Assembly: GCF_000196455.1 (NCBI RefSeq)
Contig: NC_014614.1
Location: 2,306,001-2,370,000, forward strand
DNA: 64,000 nt
DNA from: Acetoanaerobium sticklandii
GTDB taxonomy: Bacteria > Bacillota > Clostridia > Peptostreptococcales > Filifactoraceae
Direction of reading: 5' to 3'
Shown: positions 42,461 through 51,841 of the stretch, piece by piece
How the letters are laid out: each line of letters opens with the position of its first letter
Position numbering within the stretch: the first letter of the stretch is position 1
Position numbers and translations under genes: made by a program
Notes under the pieces: model-generated
What the model saw: the letters and a program-made list of their open reading frames with translations, nothing else
Database searches by the model: none
Told to the model about the DNA's origin: nothing

Positions 42461-43906
42461 TTAGTAAGCTTTTGCTAGATATACCATATGCTTAGCTGGC
42501 TTTCCGCAGAACTGACAAGTCTCTCCAAGATTTTCTTGAACAAAAGGAATACAACGAATTGTTACTCCTGTATCTTCTTTAATCTTAGCCTCACACTCTT
42601 CTTCTCCGCACCACATTCCTTTTGCAAAACCTGGAGTTTCAATCATTTTTCTCTTGAACTCCTCATAATCCTTGAATGTAAATGTTTTACTGTCTCTATG
42701 AGCTCTAGCTCTTTCAAGCATATCAGTATGCACTGTATCTAGAAGATTTTTCACTGTATCTCCTATATTGTCAAGGCTGTAAGAATCTTTAGAAAGTGTA
42801 TCTCTTCTAGCTATCATAGCTACATTATTTTCGATGTCTCTAGGTCCTATTTCTAATCTTAGAGGTACACCCTTCATTTCATACTGGTTGAATTTCCAGC
42901 CTGGGCTGTAGTTAGTATCATCATCTAAAGTAACTCTTATGCCTTTTGCTTCTAATTCTTTTTTGATTTCATAAGCTTTATCTAGTACCCCTTCTTTGTT
43001 TTGAGCTATAGGGATAATAACAACTTGAGTAGGTGCTACTCTTGGAGGAAGTACTAAGCCTCTGTTGTCTCCATGAACCATTATGATTCCACCTATAAGT
43101 CTTGTAGAAGCTCCCCAAGAAGTGTGATGAGGATACTCTAGCTCGCCTGTTCTTCCTTGGAAAGTGATATCAAAAGCTTTAGTGAAGTGCTGTGCTAGAT
43201 TGTGAGAAGTTCCTGACTGAAGTGCTTTTCCATCGTGCATCAAAGCTTCTATAGTGTAAGTAGCTGCAGCTCCAGCAAATCTTTCTCTATCTGATTTTCT
43301 TCCATCTACTACTGGAATAGCTAGTAAATCCTCAGCCATCTCTTTGTATATAGCAAGCATTTGAAGTGTTTCAGCTTGCGCCTCTTCAGCTGTTTCATGA
43401 AGAGTATGTCCCTCTTGCCATAAAAACTCAGATGTTCTTAAAAATGGTCTAGTTGATTTTTCCCATCTTACAACAGAACACCACTGGTTGTATAGATAAG
43501 GAAGCTCTCTATATGAAGTAAGCCATTTTGAATACATAGAACAAATTATAGTCTCTGATGTAGGTCTAACGCAAAGTCTTTCTGCTAGCTTTTCACTACC
43601 TCCATGAGTTACCCATGCAACCTCTGGAGCAAAGCCCTCAACGTGCTCTTTTTCTTTATTAAGTAGACTTTCTGGTATAAGAAGAGGGAAATAACAGTTC
43701 TGATGTCCTGTTTCTTTAAATCTTCTATCCAAAAATGCCTGGATATTTTCCCAAATAGCATATCCATAGGGCTTGATTACCATAAAGCCTTTTACAGGTG
43801 AATAATCAACTAAGTCTGTTTTAGTGATTACATCAGTATACCACTGTGGAAAGTCTTCATCCATGTTGGTAATATCTTTTACAAATTCTTGGTCCTTTTT
43901 CGCCAT
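42461..43906 (-). CDS. proS: Prolyl-tRNA synthetase, archaeal/eukaryote-like type without INS editing domain
   Basis: Class II synthetase charging tRNA-Pro. The 481-residue protein starts MAKKDQEFVKDITNMDEDFPQW and has motif 2 around RWEKSTRPFLRTSEFLWQEGHT (about 155-176), then the anticodon domain and the C-terminal zinc-like region (CGEEECEAKI, FCGKPAKH). It lacks the roughly 180-residue INS insertion of ordinary bacterial ProRS, so mischarged Ala-tRNA(Pro) must be cleared in trans, presumably by PrdX next door. A T-box leader controls it. Confidence 0.95.
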   Translation of the reverse strand: MAKKDQEFVKDITNMDEDFPQWYTDVITKTDLVDYSPVKGFMVIKPYGYAIWENIQAFLDRRFKETGHQNCYFPLLIPESLLNKEKEHVEGFAPEVAWVTHGGSEKLAERLCVRPTSETIICSMYSKWLTSYRELPYLYNQWCSVVRWEKSTRPFLRTSEFLWQEGHTLHETAEEAQAETLQMLAIYKEMAEDLLAIPVVDGRKSDRERFAGAAATYTIEALMHDGKALQSGTSHNLAQHFTKAFDITFQGRTGELEYPHHTSWGASTRLIGGIIMVHGDNRGLVLPPRVAPTQVVIIPIAQNKEGVLDKAYEIKKELEAKGIRVTLDDDTNYSPGWKFNQYEMKGVPLRLEIGPRDIENNVAMIARRDTLSKDSYSLDNIGDTVKNLLDTVHTDMLERARAHRDSKTFTFKDYEEFKRKMIETPGFAKGMWCGEEECEAKIKEDTGVTIRCIPFVQENLGETCQFCGKPAKHMVYLAKAY

Positions 43907-43988
43907 TGATAATCTTCCTCCTTAAAATAATAAGCATATCTATTTTAGATTGCTGATTTTTAATATTAATATGTTTTTATGAACTAAA

Positions 43989-44230
43989 AAAGCCATCATC
44001 TCTAAATATATAGAGACGATGGCTCGCGGTACCACTCTAATTAATGTATGCAATGAACTGCATACACTCACTCAACAGGATATAACGCTCCTACCGTTTA
44101 GTTTATTGCTAAATGCTCCAGGTCAGGTTCAAAATTAATATAGCTAAGAAGTCTTTCAGCCGGTGGACTTCACTCTCTAGTTAGCATCATAATTTTTACT
44201 AGCTCCTATCAAAGCAGTGTATAAAGTTAT
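43989..44230 (-). promoter_or_regulatory. T-box leader of proS
   Basis: The T-box sequence AGAGTGGTACCGCG lies at about 44026-44039 on the minus strand. A terminator (AGCCATCGTCTCTA paired with TAGAGATGATGGCT, then TTTTTTAG, 43989-44020) can compete with an antiterminator involving the T-box. Stem I features GAGAGTGAAG and GGCTGAAAGAC are readable near 44150-44180. A CCT triplet in GAACCTGACC is a likely proline specifier codon. Uncharged tRNA-Pro should therefore turn on proS. Confidence 0.9.
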
Positions 44231-44235
44231 TTAAT

Positions 44236-44265
44236 ATCTTATTATACATTCTATTTACTTGTCAA
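44236..44265 (-). promoter_or_regulatory. Promoter of the proS T-box leader
   Basis: TTGACA (44260-44265) and TAAGAT (44236-44241) on the minus strand are 18 bp apart. The -35 box lies in the last codons of mrnC. Confidence 0.5.
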
Positions 44266-44661
44266 GCAGTTATTTATTAATTTTATGCTTTCATCTATTA
44301 TTTCTTCCATTCTATCAGTTAAGCTGGAAAAATAAAGATACCCTAATAGCGCCTCAAATCCAGTAGCATATTTATATTCAGCTACATTTGCATTCTTAGG
44401 TGCGTTGCTAGCATGATTTCTGCCTCGCTTTACTACGCTCACCTCATCTTCACTTAGCTGCTCTTGCTTCATAAGTTCTAAAACTGCATAAGCCTGAGCT
44501 GAAGCCTTTACATATTTTACAGCTTCCTTATGAAGGTCATTTACCTTGAGCGTAGGGCACTTTCTTATCACATGAGCCCTTACCCTATCTTCGTACGCTG
44601 CATCGCCCATAAAAGCTAAAGATAAAATTCCTACTTTATTTACTAATTTACTTTCTTCCAC
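44251..44661 (-). CDS. mrnC: Mini-ribonuclease III
   Basis: RNase III catalytic domain without a dsRNA-binding domain; in Bacillus it matures the ends of 23S rRNA. The 136-residue protein has the signature LAFMGDAAYEDRVRAHVI (about 14-31) and the second acidic cluster ATGFEALLGYLYFSSLTDRMEEII (about 99-122). It overlaps the cysS stop by 19 bp, the usual cysS-mrnC arrangement in Firmicutes. The first motif reads GDAAYE where most have GDAVYE, a conservative change. Confidence 0.93.
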   Translation of the reverse strand: MEESKLVNKVGILSLAFMGDAAYEDRVRAHVIRKCPTLKVNDLHKEAVKYVKASAQAYAVLELMKQEQLSEDEVSVVKRGRNHASNAPKNANVAEYKYATGFEALLGYLYFSSLTDRMEEIIDESIKLINNCLTSK

Positions 44662-46043
44662 TTTGTACCCTGCCTTGTATCTTCTATTTCTATGCCCATA
44701 GATTTTAGCTCATCTCTTATAGCATCTGCCAGTGCAAAATCTTTATTTTTCTTAGCCTCTACTCTATCCTTAATCAGCTTTTCAATCTGTTCATTGTCAT
44801 TCGAATCTGTATCTTCAGCTTTTATAATATTTAGTACACCAGTAAGCTCATTAAATAAACTAAGATTTTTTTCAGCCCACTCAAGTGAAGAATTTTCTGT
44901 TACATTTGTGTTTGAAAATCTTGCCAGCTCAAAAATTATACTTATAGCATCAGCAGTATTTATATCGTCATCCATAGCTTCAATAAATCTGTCTCTGTGA
45001 TTTTCAAGCGCACTCACAAGCTCAAGCTCAGATTCGTTCATCTGCCCCTTTGCATGCGATATAGTAAATACAAGTCTTTCCTTTGAATTTGCAAGTCTTT
45101 CCATCCCAGCCTTCGCTTGAAGTATCAGTTCCTTGCTAAAATTCACTGGATTTCTATAATGAGCTGATAACAAGAAAAATCTTATAACCTGTCCTGAAAA
45201 CTCAGAAAGAATATCTCTTACAGTAAAGAAATTTCCAAGTGACTTGCTCATTTTTTGATTATCTACATTTATATATCCATTATGCATCCAATATCTAGCA
45301 AACTGTTTGCCAGACCTAGCTTCACTTTGAGCTATTTCATTTTCGTGGTGTGGGAAAATAAGATCCTGTCCACCTGCATGAATGTCAATTGTATCTCCAA
45401 GGTATCTCGCACTCATTACTGAGCACTCAATATGCCATCCTGGTCTGCCTTCTCCCCAAGGAGATTGCCAGCCTATTTCGCCCTCTTTTTTAGCCTTCCA
45501 AAGAGCAAAATCTATAGGATGCTTCTTTTCATCATTTACATCAATTCTAGCTCCTAAGTTAAGCTCCTCTAAATTCTGTTTAGATAGCTTTCCATACTCT
45601 TTATACGCTTGACTGTTAAAATACACATCTCCATTTAATTCATACGCAAAGCCCTTAGAAATTAAATCTTCTATAAAGGTTATGATGTTTTCAATATTTT
45701 CTGTTACTCTTGGATGAACGGTCGCTCTTTTTATACCTAGAGCATCTGCATCTTTAAAATATTCTGCGATGTATTTTTCAGCCACTTCAATTGGCGATAT
45801 TCCTTCTTCATTCGCTCTTTTGATGATCTTGTCATCTACATCAGTAAAGTTTTGCACATAAGTTACTTCGTAACCTCTATACTCCATATAATTTCTAAAT
45901 GCATCAAAAATCATAAATGGTCTTGCATTTCCTATATGGAAGAAGTTATACACTGTAGGTCCGCATACATACATCTTAATCTTGTTTTCTTCTAAAGGGA
46001 TAAATGTTTCCTTTTGTCTAGTAAGTGTATTGTAAATCTTCAA
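44643..46043 (-). CDS. cysS: Cysteinyl-tRNA synthetase
   Basis: Class I synthetase for cysteine. Signature HIGN (FHIGNARPFMIFDAF, about 33-47) and KMSKS (NQKMSKSLGNF) are present, with zinc ligands in CGPTVY and the ECS segment (GWHIECSVMS). I start at TTG (MKIYNTLTRQKETFIP) 46043 behind GGGGAGGG, giving 466 residues; an ATG seven codons upstream would overlap the ribosome binding site. It lies between cysE and mrnC. Confidence 0.95.
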   Translation of the reverse strand: MKIYNTLTRQKETFIPLEENKIKMYVCGPTVYNFFHIGNARPFMIFDAFRNYMEYRGYEVTYVQNFTDVDDKIIKRANEEGISPIEVAEKYIAEYFKDADALGIKRATVHPRVTENIENIITFIEDLISKGFAYELNGDVYFNSQAYKEYGKLSKQNLEELNLGARIDVNDEKKHPIDFALWKAKKEGEIGWQSPWGEGRPGWHIECSVMSARYLGDTIDIHAGGQDLIFPHHENEIAQSEARSGKQFARYWMHNGYINVDNQKMSKSLGNFFTVRDILSEFSGQVIRFFLLSAHYRNPVNFSKELILQAKAGMERLANSKERLVFTISHAKGQMNESELELVSALENHRDRFIEAMDDDINTADAISIIFELARFSNTNVTENSSLEWAEKNLSLFNELTGVLNIIKAEDTDSNDNEQIEKLIKDRVEAKKNKDFALADAIRDELKSMGIEIEDTRQGTKWKKVN

Positions 46044-46067
46044 AATGTTCCCTCCCCAAATCAAAAT

Positions 46068-46643
46068 TTAGTGCTCGACCTTTTCTCCATTGAGCCTAAC
46101 TACCTTCGCTGGTATTCCAACTGCTGTAGCATTCTTAGGTATATCATGCAGTACTACTGCATTGGCTCCTATTTTCGAGTTTTCACCTATCACTATAGGT
46201 CCAAGCACCTTTACTCCTGCTGATATTATAACATTATTTTCTACGGTTGGATGTCTTTTTCCTTTATCTTTTCCAGTTCCCCCGAGTGTAACTTGATGGA
46301 AAAGCATTACATCATCACCTATTTCAGCAGTTTCGCCTATAACAACGCCCATACCATGGTCTATAAAAAACCTTCTGCCTATCTGAGCCCCTGGATGAAT
46401 CTCAATTCCAGTTAAAAATCTGCTGATTTGAGATATGAGTCTAGCTATAAAAAAATGTTTTCTATTATATAGGCTGTGAGCAACTCTGTGAAACATAATC
46501 GCATGAATACCAGGGGTGTTAACTAAGATATTAATTGCACCTTTTGCAGCAGGATCTTTTTCTCTAGCTACTTCTATAGTCTCTTTAATTTTTTCCATAA
46601 AGGTTAATTTTTGTTTTTCTCTCAAGCTTAACACCTCTCGCAT
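46068..46643 (-). CDS. cysE: Serine O-acetyltransferase
   Basis: First committed enzyme of cysteine synthesis, making O-acetylserine. The 191-residue protein has the short Firmicutes N-terminus, then left-handed beta-helix hexapeptide repeats: GAQIGRRFFIDHGMGVVIGETAEIGD and TLGGTGKDKGKRHPTVENNVIISAGVKVLG. The motif DHGMGVVIGET and the loop GGTGKDKGKRHP identify CysE. I use the ATG at 46643, six bases after AGGAGAG; a TTG six codons in, behind GAGAGGTG, is also possible. cysK precedes it by about 50 bp, so both were probably made together. Confidence 0.93.
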   Translation of the reverse strand: MREVLSLREKQKLTFMEKIKETIEVAREKDPAAKGAINILVNTPGIHAIMFHRVAHSLYNRKHFFIARLISQISRFLTGIEIHPGAQIGRRFFIDHGMGVVIGETAEIGDDVMLFHQVTLGGTGKDKGKRHPTVENNVIISAGVKVLGPIVIGENSKIGANAVVLHDIPKNATAVGIPAKVVRLNGEKVEH

Positions 46644-46694
46644 TTATACTCTCCTATTTTATTTTCGGCCTATAAAGCTGCCTACTAGATTTAT

Positions 46695-47609
46695 TTATTC
46701 ATCTCCATATAAAGCTGTGCTTAGATATCTTTCTCCGTTATCAGGAGCAACAAACAGCACTTTTTTCCCTTTTCCAAGACGTTTAGCTGTTCTAATCGCA
46801 GCCTCTAATGCTGCTCCCCCTGAAATTCCAAGGAGGATTCCTTCTTTTGAAGCCATAAGTCTAGATGCATTAAAAGCTTCCTGCGTTTGAATTTGTTCTA
46901 TCTTGCTTATATACTCAGTATCTAAAATACTAGGCACAAATCCTGCGCCTATCCCTTGAAGCTTATGCGGCCCTGGAGCATTTCCAGATAAAACTGCTGA
47001 ATCTACTGGCTCTACAGCAACAATTTCTGCATTTATAGAGCTTTCTTTAAATGCTTTAGCAACTCCAGTAAGTGTTCCTCCTGTTCCTACTCCTACGACT
47101 AGAGCATCTAAATCAGGTAGGTCACTTATTATTTCCTTAGCTGTGTTTTTATAGTGAGCATCTACGTTATAGCTATTGTCAAACTGTCTTAGGATAATAT
47201 AGCCATCTTCTTGTGCCATTTCTTCAGCTTTTGCTATAGCACCTTTCATGCCTTTAGCTCCTTCAGTTAAAACCAGCTCAGCTCCATAGGCTTTTAAGAT
47301 TTTTCTTCTTTCTATACTCATAGTCTCTGGCATGCATAAAATTACTTTGTAGCCCTTTGCCGAGCCTACCATCGCTATTCCTATTCCAGTATTTCCACTT
47401 GTAGGCTCTACAATAATATCACCAAGCTTAAGCTTACCCTCTTTTTCCATGTTTTCTATCATATTTAATGCAGCTCTATCTTTTACTGAACCTCCTGGAT
47501 TAAAAAATTCCAGCTTTACATAAAGCTCTGCCATATTCTCATCTGTTAAATTTTTAAGCTTAACTATTGGAGTTTTTCCTATTGTTTGCATGATATTTTC
47601 ATAAATCAT
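46695..47609 (-). CDS. cysK: Cysteine synthase (O-acetylserine sulfhydrylase)
   Basis: PLP enzyme that converts O-acetylserine and sulfide to cysteine. The 304-residue protein has the PLP-lysine motif NPGGSVKDRAALNMIE (about 37-52), the PTSGNTGIGIAMVG loop (about 68-81) and the phosphate-binding VGTGGTLTGVAKAF. It lies upstream of cysE and cysS, forming a cysteine biosynthesis and charging group. A good AGGAGG site precedes MIYENIMQTIGKTPIVKL. Confidence 0.95.
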   Translation of the reverse strand: MIYENIMQTIGKTPIVKLKNLTDENMAELYVKLEFFNPGGSVKDRAALNMIENMEKEGKLKLGDIIVEPTSGNTGIGIAMVGSAKGYKVILCMPETMSIERRKILKAYGAELVLTEGAKGMKGAIAKAEEMAQEDGYIILRQFDNSYNVDAHYKNTAKEIISDLPDLDALVVGVGTGGTLTGVAKAFKESSINAEIVAVEPVDSAVLSGNAPGPHKLQGIGAGFVPSILDTEYISKIEQIQTQEAFNASRLMASKEGILLGISGGAALEAAIRTAKRLGKGKKVLFVAPDNGERYLSTALYGDE

Positions 47610-47758
47610 ATTCTACCTCCTGAGATAATTTTTTCACTTATACATGTAATTATAAAATACAGCAAATATACTAAAATGCTATATTTATAGCTTAAGACAT
47701 GTGTTCATACCTTTTATTTTATACCCAAATTTAGATAACATTATTTCTATATAAAGAA

Positions 47759-47790
47759 AATCATAGTATTCCAGTAGGATTACTATGATT
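47759..47790 (-). terminator. Terminator after the gltX-nucleoid protein operon
   Basis: AATCATAGTA (plus 47781-47790 complement) pairs with TACTATGATT around a 12-nt loop, followed on the minus strand by TTCTTTATAT. It lies 44 bp after the stop of the 47835-48851 gene and upstream of cysK. Confidence 0.7.
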
Positions 47791-47834
47791 TAAATAATAT
47801 ATTATTTGGTATGATTTTGTCAATCTAATCTTTA

Positions 47835-48851
47835 CTAACTTTGTATATTCCCTATATTTTTAATCACTAGAGAAACAGTCCCATCTCCATTTGCTACAAA
47901 TTCAAGCTTTGAAGGATCTCCATAGTAATTTACTGGAATCTTTACTTCTATTCCACTTTCGGTTATTATCTTTTGAATTTCAAATTTTCTCTTAAGTGCA
48001 GTTTCAGAAACTTCTATTTGCTCATTTTCGATGCCTGCTTTACTAAGAGCTTCTTTATATATGGCTTTAATCTCATCTGTTTCTTCAAAAGCTGTTTCTA
48101 ATGCTTTTTCTACGCTTAGAATTCCATCTTCAACCACAGCATCAACAACAGCCTTTTTAATCTTAGCTTTTTTCTCTAAGTCATCTCCAATATACTTATT
48201 CTCTATATTCTTTGTGACTTTACTGAAGATATCTAGCTTTTCTTTTTCAGAGAAATTGCTTTTGCACTTTAAGAAATGTTCTTTTAAATAGAACTCTTTT
48301 TCTCCATTTATTTCATATTTCTTATCTAATAGTGCTATATCCATATGCATAAGATGAACTATAAAGCCTTCATCAGCCTTATGTCTATTGCTTGCAAAAA
48401 GTGAAGCGTCTTTTACTATGCTTATGCTCTGGCCATCTCTTATTGCTTCTATTTTTCTTGTAAGCATGGTTTTGTAATTGTACTTCATACCAGCTAGATA
48501 GTAGGCTTCATCCATCTGAAAAAGTGCAAATACCATATCTCCTGAGCTTATGTCTGGATTATCTTTTATAAGTTTAAATAACTCATAAGATAAATCCTTA
48601 GTTGCATCCATAAATAAGTTCATATCGCCAGAAAGTGCTTCAAATATACGTTTTGGCGAGCTATCCTCTACAAAATTGCTCCACTGCATATTTTTAGAAT
48701 CTAGTATACTGCCTAGTGCATGCTCTATAAAACCTATTGTCGTACTATCATCAGCATCTACTTCAAAAGAAGAACAAATAGGAGTTTCAAAATTTGCATC
48801 CAGCACATGGATTACTGCTTTTATTAGCTCTATTTTTCCAAGTTCAAACAT
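47835..48851 (-). CDS. Nucleoid-associated protein, NdpA/YejK-like family
   Basis: The 338-residue protein resembles the 37-kDa nucleoid-associated family (PF04245). It starts with a segment ELIKAVIHVLDANFETPICS, has DMVFALFQMDEAYYLAGMKYNYK in the middle and an alpha-rich C-terminal half (ENKYIGDDLEKKAKIKKAVVDAV). These proteins bind the nucleoid in E. coli, but no catalytic activity is known. Its start overlaps the gltX stop by one base, so it is cotranslated. Family assignment is from memory of sequence pattern, not a search. Confidence 0.75.
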   Translation of the reverse strand: MFELGKIELIKAVIHVLDANFETPICSSFEVDADDSTTIGFIEHALGSILDSKNMQWSNFVEDSSPKRIFEALSGDMNLFMDATKDLSYELFKLIKDNPDISSGDMVFALFQMDEAYYLAGMKYNYKTMLTRKIEAIRDGQSISIVKDASLFASNRHKADEGFIVHLMHMDIALLDKKYEINGEKEFYLKEHFLKCKSNFSEKEKLDIFSKVTKNIENKYIGDDLEKKAKIKKAVVDAVVEDGILSVEKALETAFEETDEIKAIYKEALSKAGIENEQIEVSETALKRKFEIQKIITESGIEVKIPVNYYGDPSKLEFVANGDGTVSLVIKNIGNIQS

Positions 48852-50338
48852 TATAACCCCCGAATGTGAGCCTTAGCTTGCTCTATACGAGAAAGTGCTT
48901 TCTCCTTGCCAAGTAAGCTAAGTACCATAGGGATATCTGGTCCATGATTTTGTCCAGTGATTATAACTCTTGTTCCCATAAATAGGTTCTTGCCTTTTAT
49001 ACCTTTTTCCTTTTGAATTTCCTTAAACATAGCTGAAACAAAATCTGGTGTTATCTTATCAGCTGCTGTTATTTTTGCTTCAAGCTCATCAGCTAGCTCC
49101 ATCATATGCTCTAGCTTCATAAATTCTTTAGCTTCATCTTCAAGCTCTGGCATAGCAGAATTCAAAAAGCTTTTAATTTCTTCTGGAAACTGTGCTAGGT
49201 AATCAAGTCTATCTTTTACTGTATCCATAGCAAGTAAAAGCCACTCGTTATTAGCTTTAACTTCCTGCTCACCCATCAGCTTTTCTTTTATTACAAATTT
49301 CGAAGCCAAATCCACTAGTCTTTGAGTGTCAGCTTCTTTGATATAATGGCTATTAACCCAGTTCAGCTTAGCTGTATCAAATACTCCTCCGCTTTTAGAT
49401 ACTCTTTCTAGTGAAAAAGCTTCTATAAGCTCTGGCATAGAGAATATTTCTTTGTTGTCTTCAGGAGACCAGCCCACAAGAGCTATATAGTTTACTAGAG
49501 CTTCTGGAAGATAACCTTTATTTCTAAAATCCTCTACAGCTACATCGCCTTGTCTTTTAGATAGCTTCTTTCTATCCGCATTTAGAATGTTTGGAAGATG
49601 TACAAAAGTAGGCGCCTTCCACCCAAACATCTGATATAAAAGTACGTGTTTTGGTGTAGATGTAAGCCACTCTTCCCCTCTTATAACGTGAGTGATATCC
49701 ATCATATGGTCATCCACAACTACTGCAAAATGATAAGTTGGGAATCCATCAGCCTTTATCAGAACTTGGTCATCCATATCAGAGGTATGAATAGAAACCT
49801 TTCCTCTTACTATGTCATTAAATGTAATACTTTTATTTTCAGGAAGCTTCATACGAATTACATAATCTTCTCCCTTGTCAAGCTTATCTTGGATTTCCTC
49901 TTGAGATAGCTCTCTACAATGTCCATCGTATTTAGGGTCTAACCCTTCATTTTTTTGCTGCTCTCTGATACGGTCAAGTCTACTTCTGCTACAGAAACAG
50001 TAATAAGCATCTCCCTTATCAATCAATGTCTTAATGTGCTCCTTATATATGTCTAGGCGCTCTGACTGAATATATGGCCCACAGTCTCCATTTTGAACTA
50101 CTTTATTGTCATCTGAAAGCATAACACCTTCATCGTGGTTTACTCCTGCCCAGTTCATAGCAGAAAGCATTCCTTCTACTGCCCCTTCAACCAATCTAGT
50201 TCTGTCCGTGTCTTCTACTCTAAGTACATAATTTCCCTGCATTTTTCTTGCATACAAAAAATTGTATAGAGCCGTTCTAAGGCTTCCTATATGTACAAAG
50301 CCTGTAGGTGATGGTGCAAATCTTACTCTAACGCTCAT
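48851..50338 (-). CDS. gltX: Glutamyl-tRNA synthetase
   Basis: Class I synthetase for glutamate (and possibly misacylating tRNA-Gln, as in most Firmicutes). HIGH motif is VHIGSLRTALYNF (about 16-28) and KMSKS motif is DRKKLSKRQGDVA. A cysteine cluster CFCSRSR...C (about 103-130) suits the zinc-binding type. I start at MSVRVRFAPSPTG, 6 nt after AGGAGG; an ATG two codons upstream is too close. The length of 495 residues is normal. The nucleoid-protein gene overlaps its end. Confidence 0.95.
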   Translation of the reverse strand: MSVRVRFAPSPTGFVHIGSLRTALYNFLYARKMQGNYVLRVEDTDRTRLVEGAVEGMLSAMNWAGVNHDEGVMLSDDNKVVQNGDCGPYIQSERLDIYKEHIKTLIDKGDAYYCFCSRSRLDRIREQQKNEGLDPKYDGHCRELSQEEIQDKLDKGEDYVIRMKLPENKSITFNDIVRGKVSIHTSDMDDQVLIKADGFPTYHFAVVVDDHMMDITHVIRGEEWLTSTPKHVLLYQMFGWKAPTFVHLPNILNADRKKLSKRQGDVAVEDFRNKGYLPEALVNYIALVGWSPEDNKEIFSMPELIEAFSLERVSKSGGVFDTAKLNWVNSHYIKEADTQRLVDLASKFVIKEKLMGEQEVKANNEWLLLAMDTVKDRLDYLAQFPEEIKSFLNSAMPELEDEAKEFMKLEHMMELADELEAKITAADKITPDFVSAMFKEIQKEKGIKGKNLFMGTRVIITGQNHGPDIPMVLSLLGKEKALSRIEQAKAHIRGL

Positions 50339-50447
50339 ATTCATCCTCCTTATAAAATCTTTTATACTTTCTTAAGCGTAATTATCTAAGCTTAGATAAA
50401 CGCTACGTTATAACTATATTATATCTCACTCATAGCCTTTAATTATA

Positions 50448-50921
50448 TCATTTTTTAAAAAGTATTGCCACAGACGATGAGCTAATTCCTTCTTTTCTAC
50501 CCTCAAAACCCAAATGCTCAGTAGTAGTAGCTTTTACCCCTACCTGCTCCACATCTATTTCCAGAACCTGCGCTATTCTTACTCTCATGGAATCTATAAA
50601 AGGAGCCATTTTAGGCTGCTGAGCAATAATAACACTGTCAATATTACCAATTTTATATCCTTTCTCATCTATAAAAGAAGCTACTTCCTTTAAAAGAAGC
50701 ATACTGTCTACACCCTTATATTTCATATCTGTATCTGGAAAAAACTTTCCTATATCTCCCATAGCAAGAGCTCCAAGCAAGCTGTCCATGATTGCATGGA
50801 CAAGTACATCTGCATCAGAGTGTCCATCTAGTCCTTTTTCATGAGGTATAGTCACTCCTCCTATTATTAGCTTTCTATTTTCAACTAGCTTATGAACATC
50901 ATAACCTATTCCTATTCTCAT
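50448..50921 (-). CDS. ispF: 2-C-methyl-D-erythritol 2,4-cyclodiphosphate synthase
   Basis: Fifth enzyme of the MEP isoprenoid pathway. The 157-residue protein has the metal-binding start RIGIGYDVHKL (Asp, His) and DGHSDADVLVHAIMDSLLGALAMGDIGKFFPD (about 33-64), plus VKATTTEHLGFEGRKEGI near the end. Standard length. The gene directly follows ispD without a gap, so the two are cotranslated; the products act two steps apart. Confidence 0.96.
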   Translation of the reverse strand: MRIGIGYDVHKLVENRKLIIGGVTIPHEKGLDGHSDADVLVHAIMDSLLGALAMGDIGKFFPDTDMKYKGVDSMLLLKEVASFIDEKGYKIGNIDSVIIAQQPKMAPFIDSMRVRIAQVLEIDVEQVGVKATTTEHLGFEGRKEGISSSSVAILFKK

Positions 50922-51623
50922 CTATTCTTCCTCCTTATATTTATGAAGTATAGCCTTTGCAAATACGAGGTCCTCTTTTGTAGTAATTTTTATATTGTCA
51001 TAAGAGCCAATTACAGTTTTAACTCTACCCTTGTTGTGCTCTACAAGAGATGCATCATCTGTAGGCAGATTGTAGGTAGAGCTTGTTTCATAATTTTTAT
51101 AGGCATCTATAAGAGCTTTTTTCTTGAATGCCTGAGGAGTATGCACTGCAAAAAGCGAAGCTCTATCTGGAGTATCAAAAACAAATCCATTTTTATCGAC
51201 TACCTTTATAGTATCCTTGACTGGCACGCCTATGATACATCCATCAAACTGCGCCGCTCCCTCTATTACAGCTTTTATATCCTCACTTGAAAAAAAAGGC
51301 CTTACTCCATCGTGAATTATAACTATTTCTGAAGCTTCATCCACTAAAGCAAGCCCATTTTTAACTGAATCAATACGTTCCTTTCCTCCATAAGCTAGCT
51401 TAACTTTTTTATCCGTCACTATATAGGGCTTAACTTTTTCATTATAGATAGCTTCCTCTTCTTTTACTATCACTACTACTACTTCATCGATTAAGTAATC
51501 CTTTACAAGTTTTTCTATAGTTCTAAGGACAATTGCCTTGCCTTCCAAATCTATAAATTGCTTGTTAATCTCTGCATTCATCCTAGTCCCTTTTCCTGCA
51601 GCTACCACTATAGCACTTATCAT
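50922..51623 (-). CDS. ispD: 2-C-methyl-D-erythritol 4-phosphate cytidylyltransferase
   Basis: Third enzyme of the MEP pathway, attaching CMP to methylerythritol phosphate. The 233-residue protein has the nucleotide-binding signature VVAAGKGTRMNAEINKQF (about 6-23), HDGVRPFFSSEDI (about 104-116) and the C-terminal IGSYDNIKITTKEDLVFA. It heads the ispD-ispF pair. The upstream region holds a short direct repeat (separate entry). Confidence 0.95.
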   Translation of the reverse strand: MISAIVVAAGKGTRMNAEINKQFIDLEGKAIVLRTIEKLVKDYLIDEVVVVIVKEEEAIYNEKVKPYIVTDKKVKLAYGGKERIDSVKNGLALVDEASEIVIIHDGVRPFFSSEDIKAVIEGAAQFDGCIIGVPVKDTIKVVDKNGFVFDTPDRASLFAVHTPQAFKKKALIDAYKNYETSSTYNLPTDDASLVEHNKGRVKTVIGSYDNIKITTKEDLVFAKAILHKYKEEE

Positions 51624-51661
51624 AACATCCTCCCAAAATTTCTTATATCTCTACTAAAAGG

Positions 51662-51700
51662 TCATTCTAAATTCAAGTTAAAGATCATTCTAAATTCAAG
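51662..51700. repeat. Short direct repeat upstream of ispD
   Basis: TCATTCTAAATTCAAG occurs twice (51662-51677 and 51685-51700) with a period of 23 bp, about 40 bp before the ispD start. It could be a regulator site, or a chance duplication in AT-rich DNA. No function is known. Confidence 0.5.
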
Positions 51701-51810
51701 CTTACCTCAAAAGTACGCTTTTATCAAAAACTATATGTCTATTATATATTAATCTCATACATAAATTCAAAATATAAGGCAGGTTATACCTTATTATTTT
51801 TAGGCAAGCA

Positions 51811-51838
51811 AAAAGCCAGCTAAAATTAGCTGACTTTT
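51811..51838 (-). terminator. Terminator after the dpp operon and small membrane gene
   Basis: CAGCTAA pairs with TTAGCTG, extended by AAAAG/CTTTT across a mismatch; TTTTTGCTTG follows on the minus strand. It lies just after the stop of the 66-residue gene. Confidence 0.8.
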
Positions 51839-51841
51839 CTT

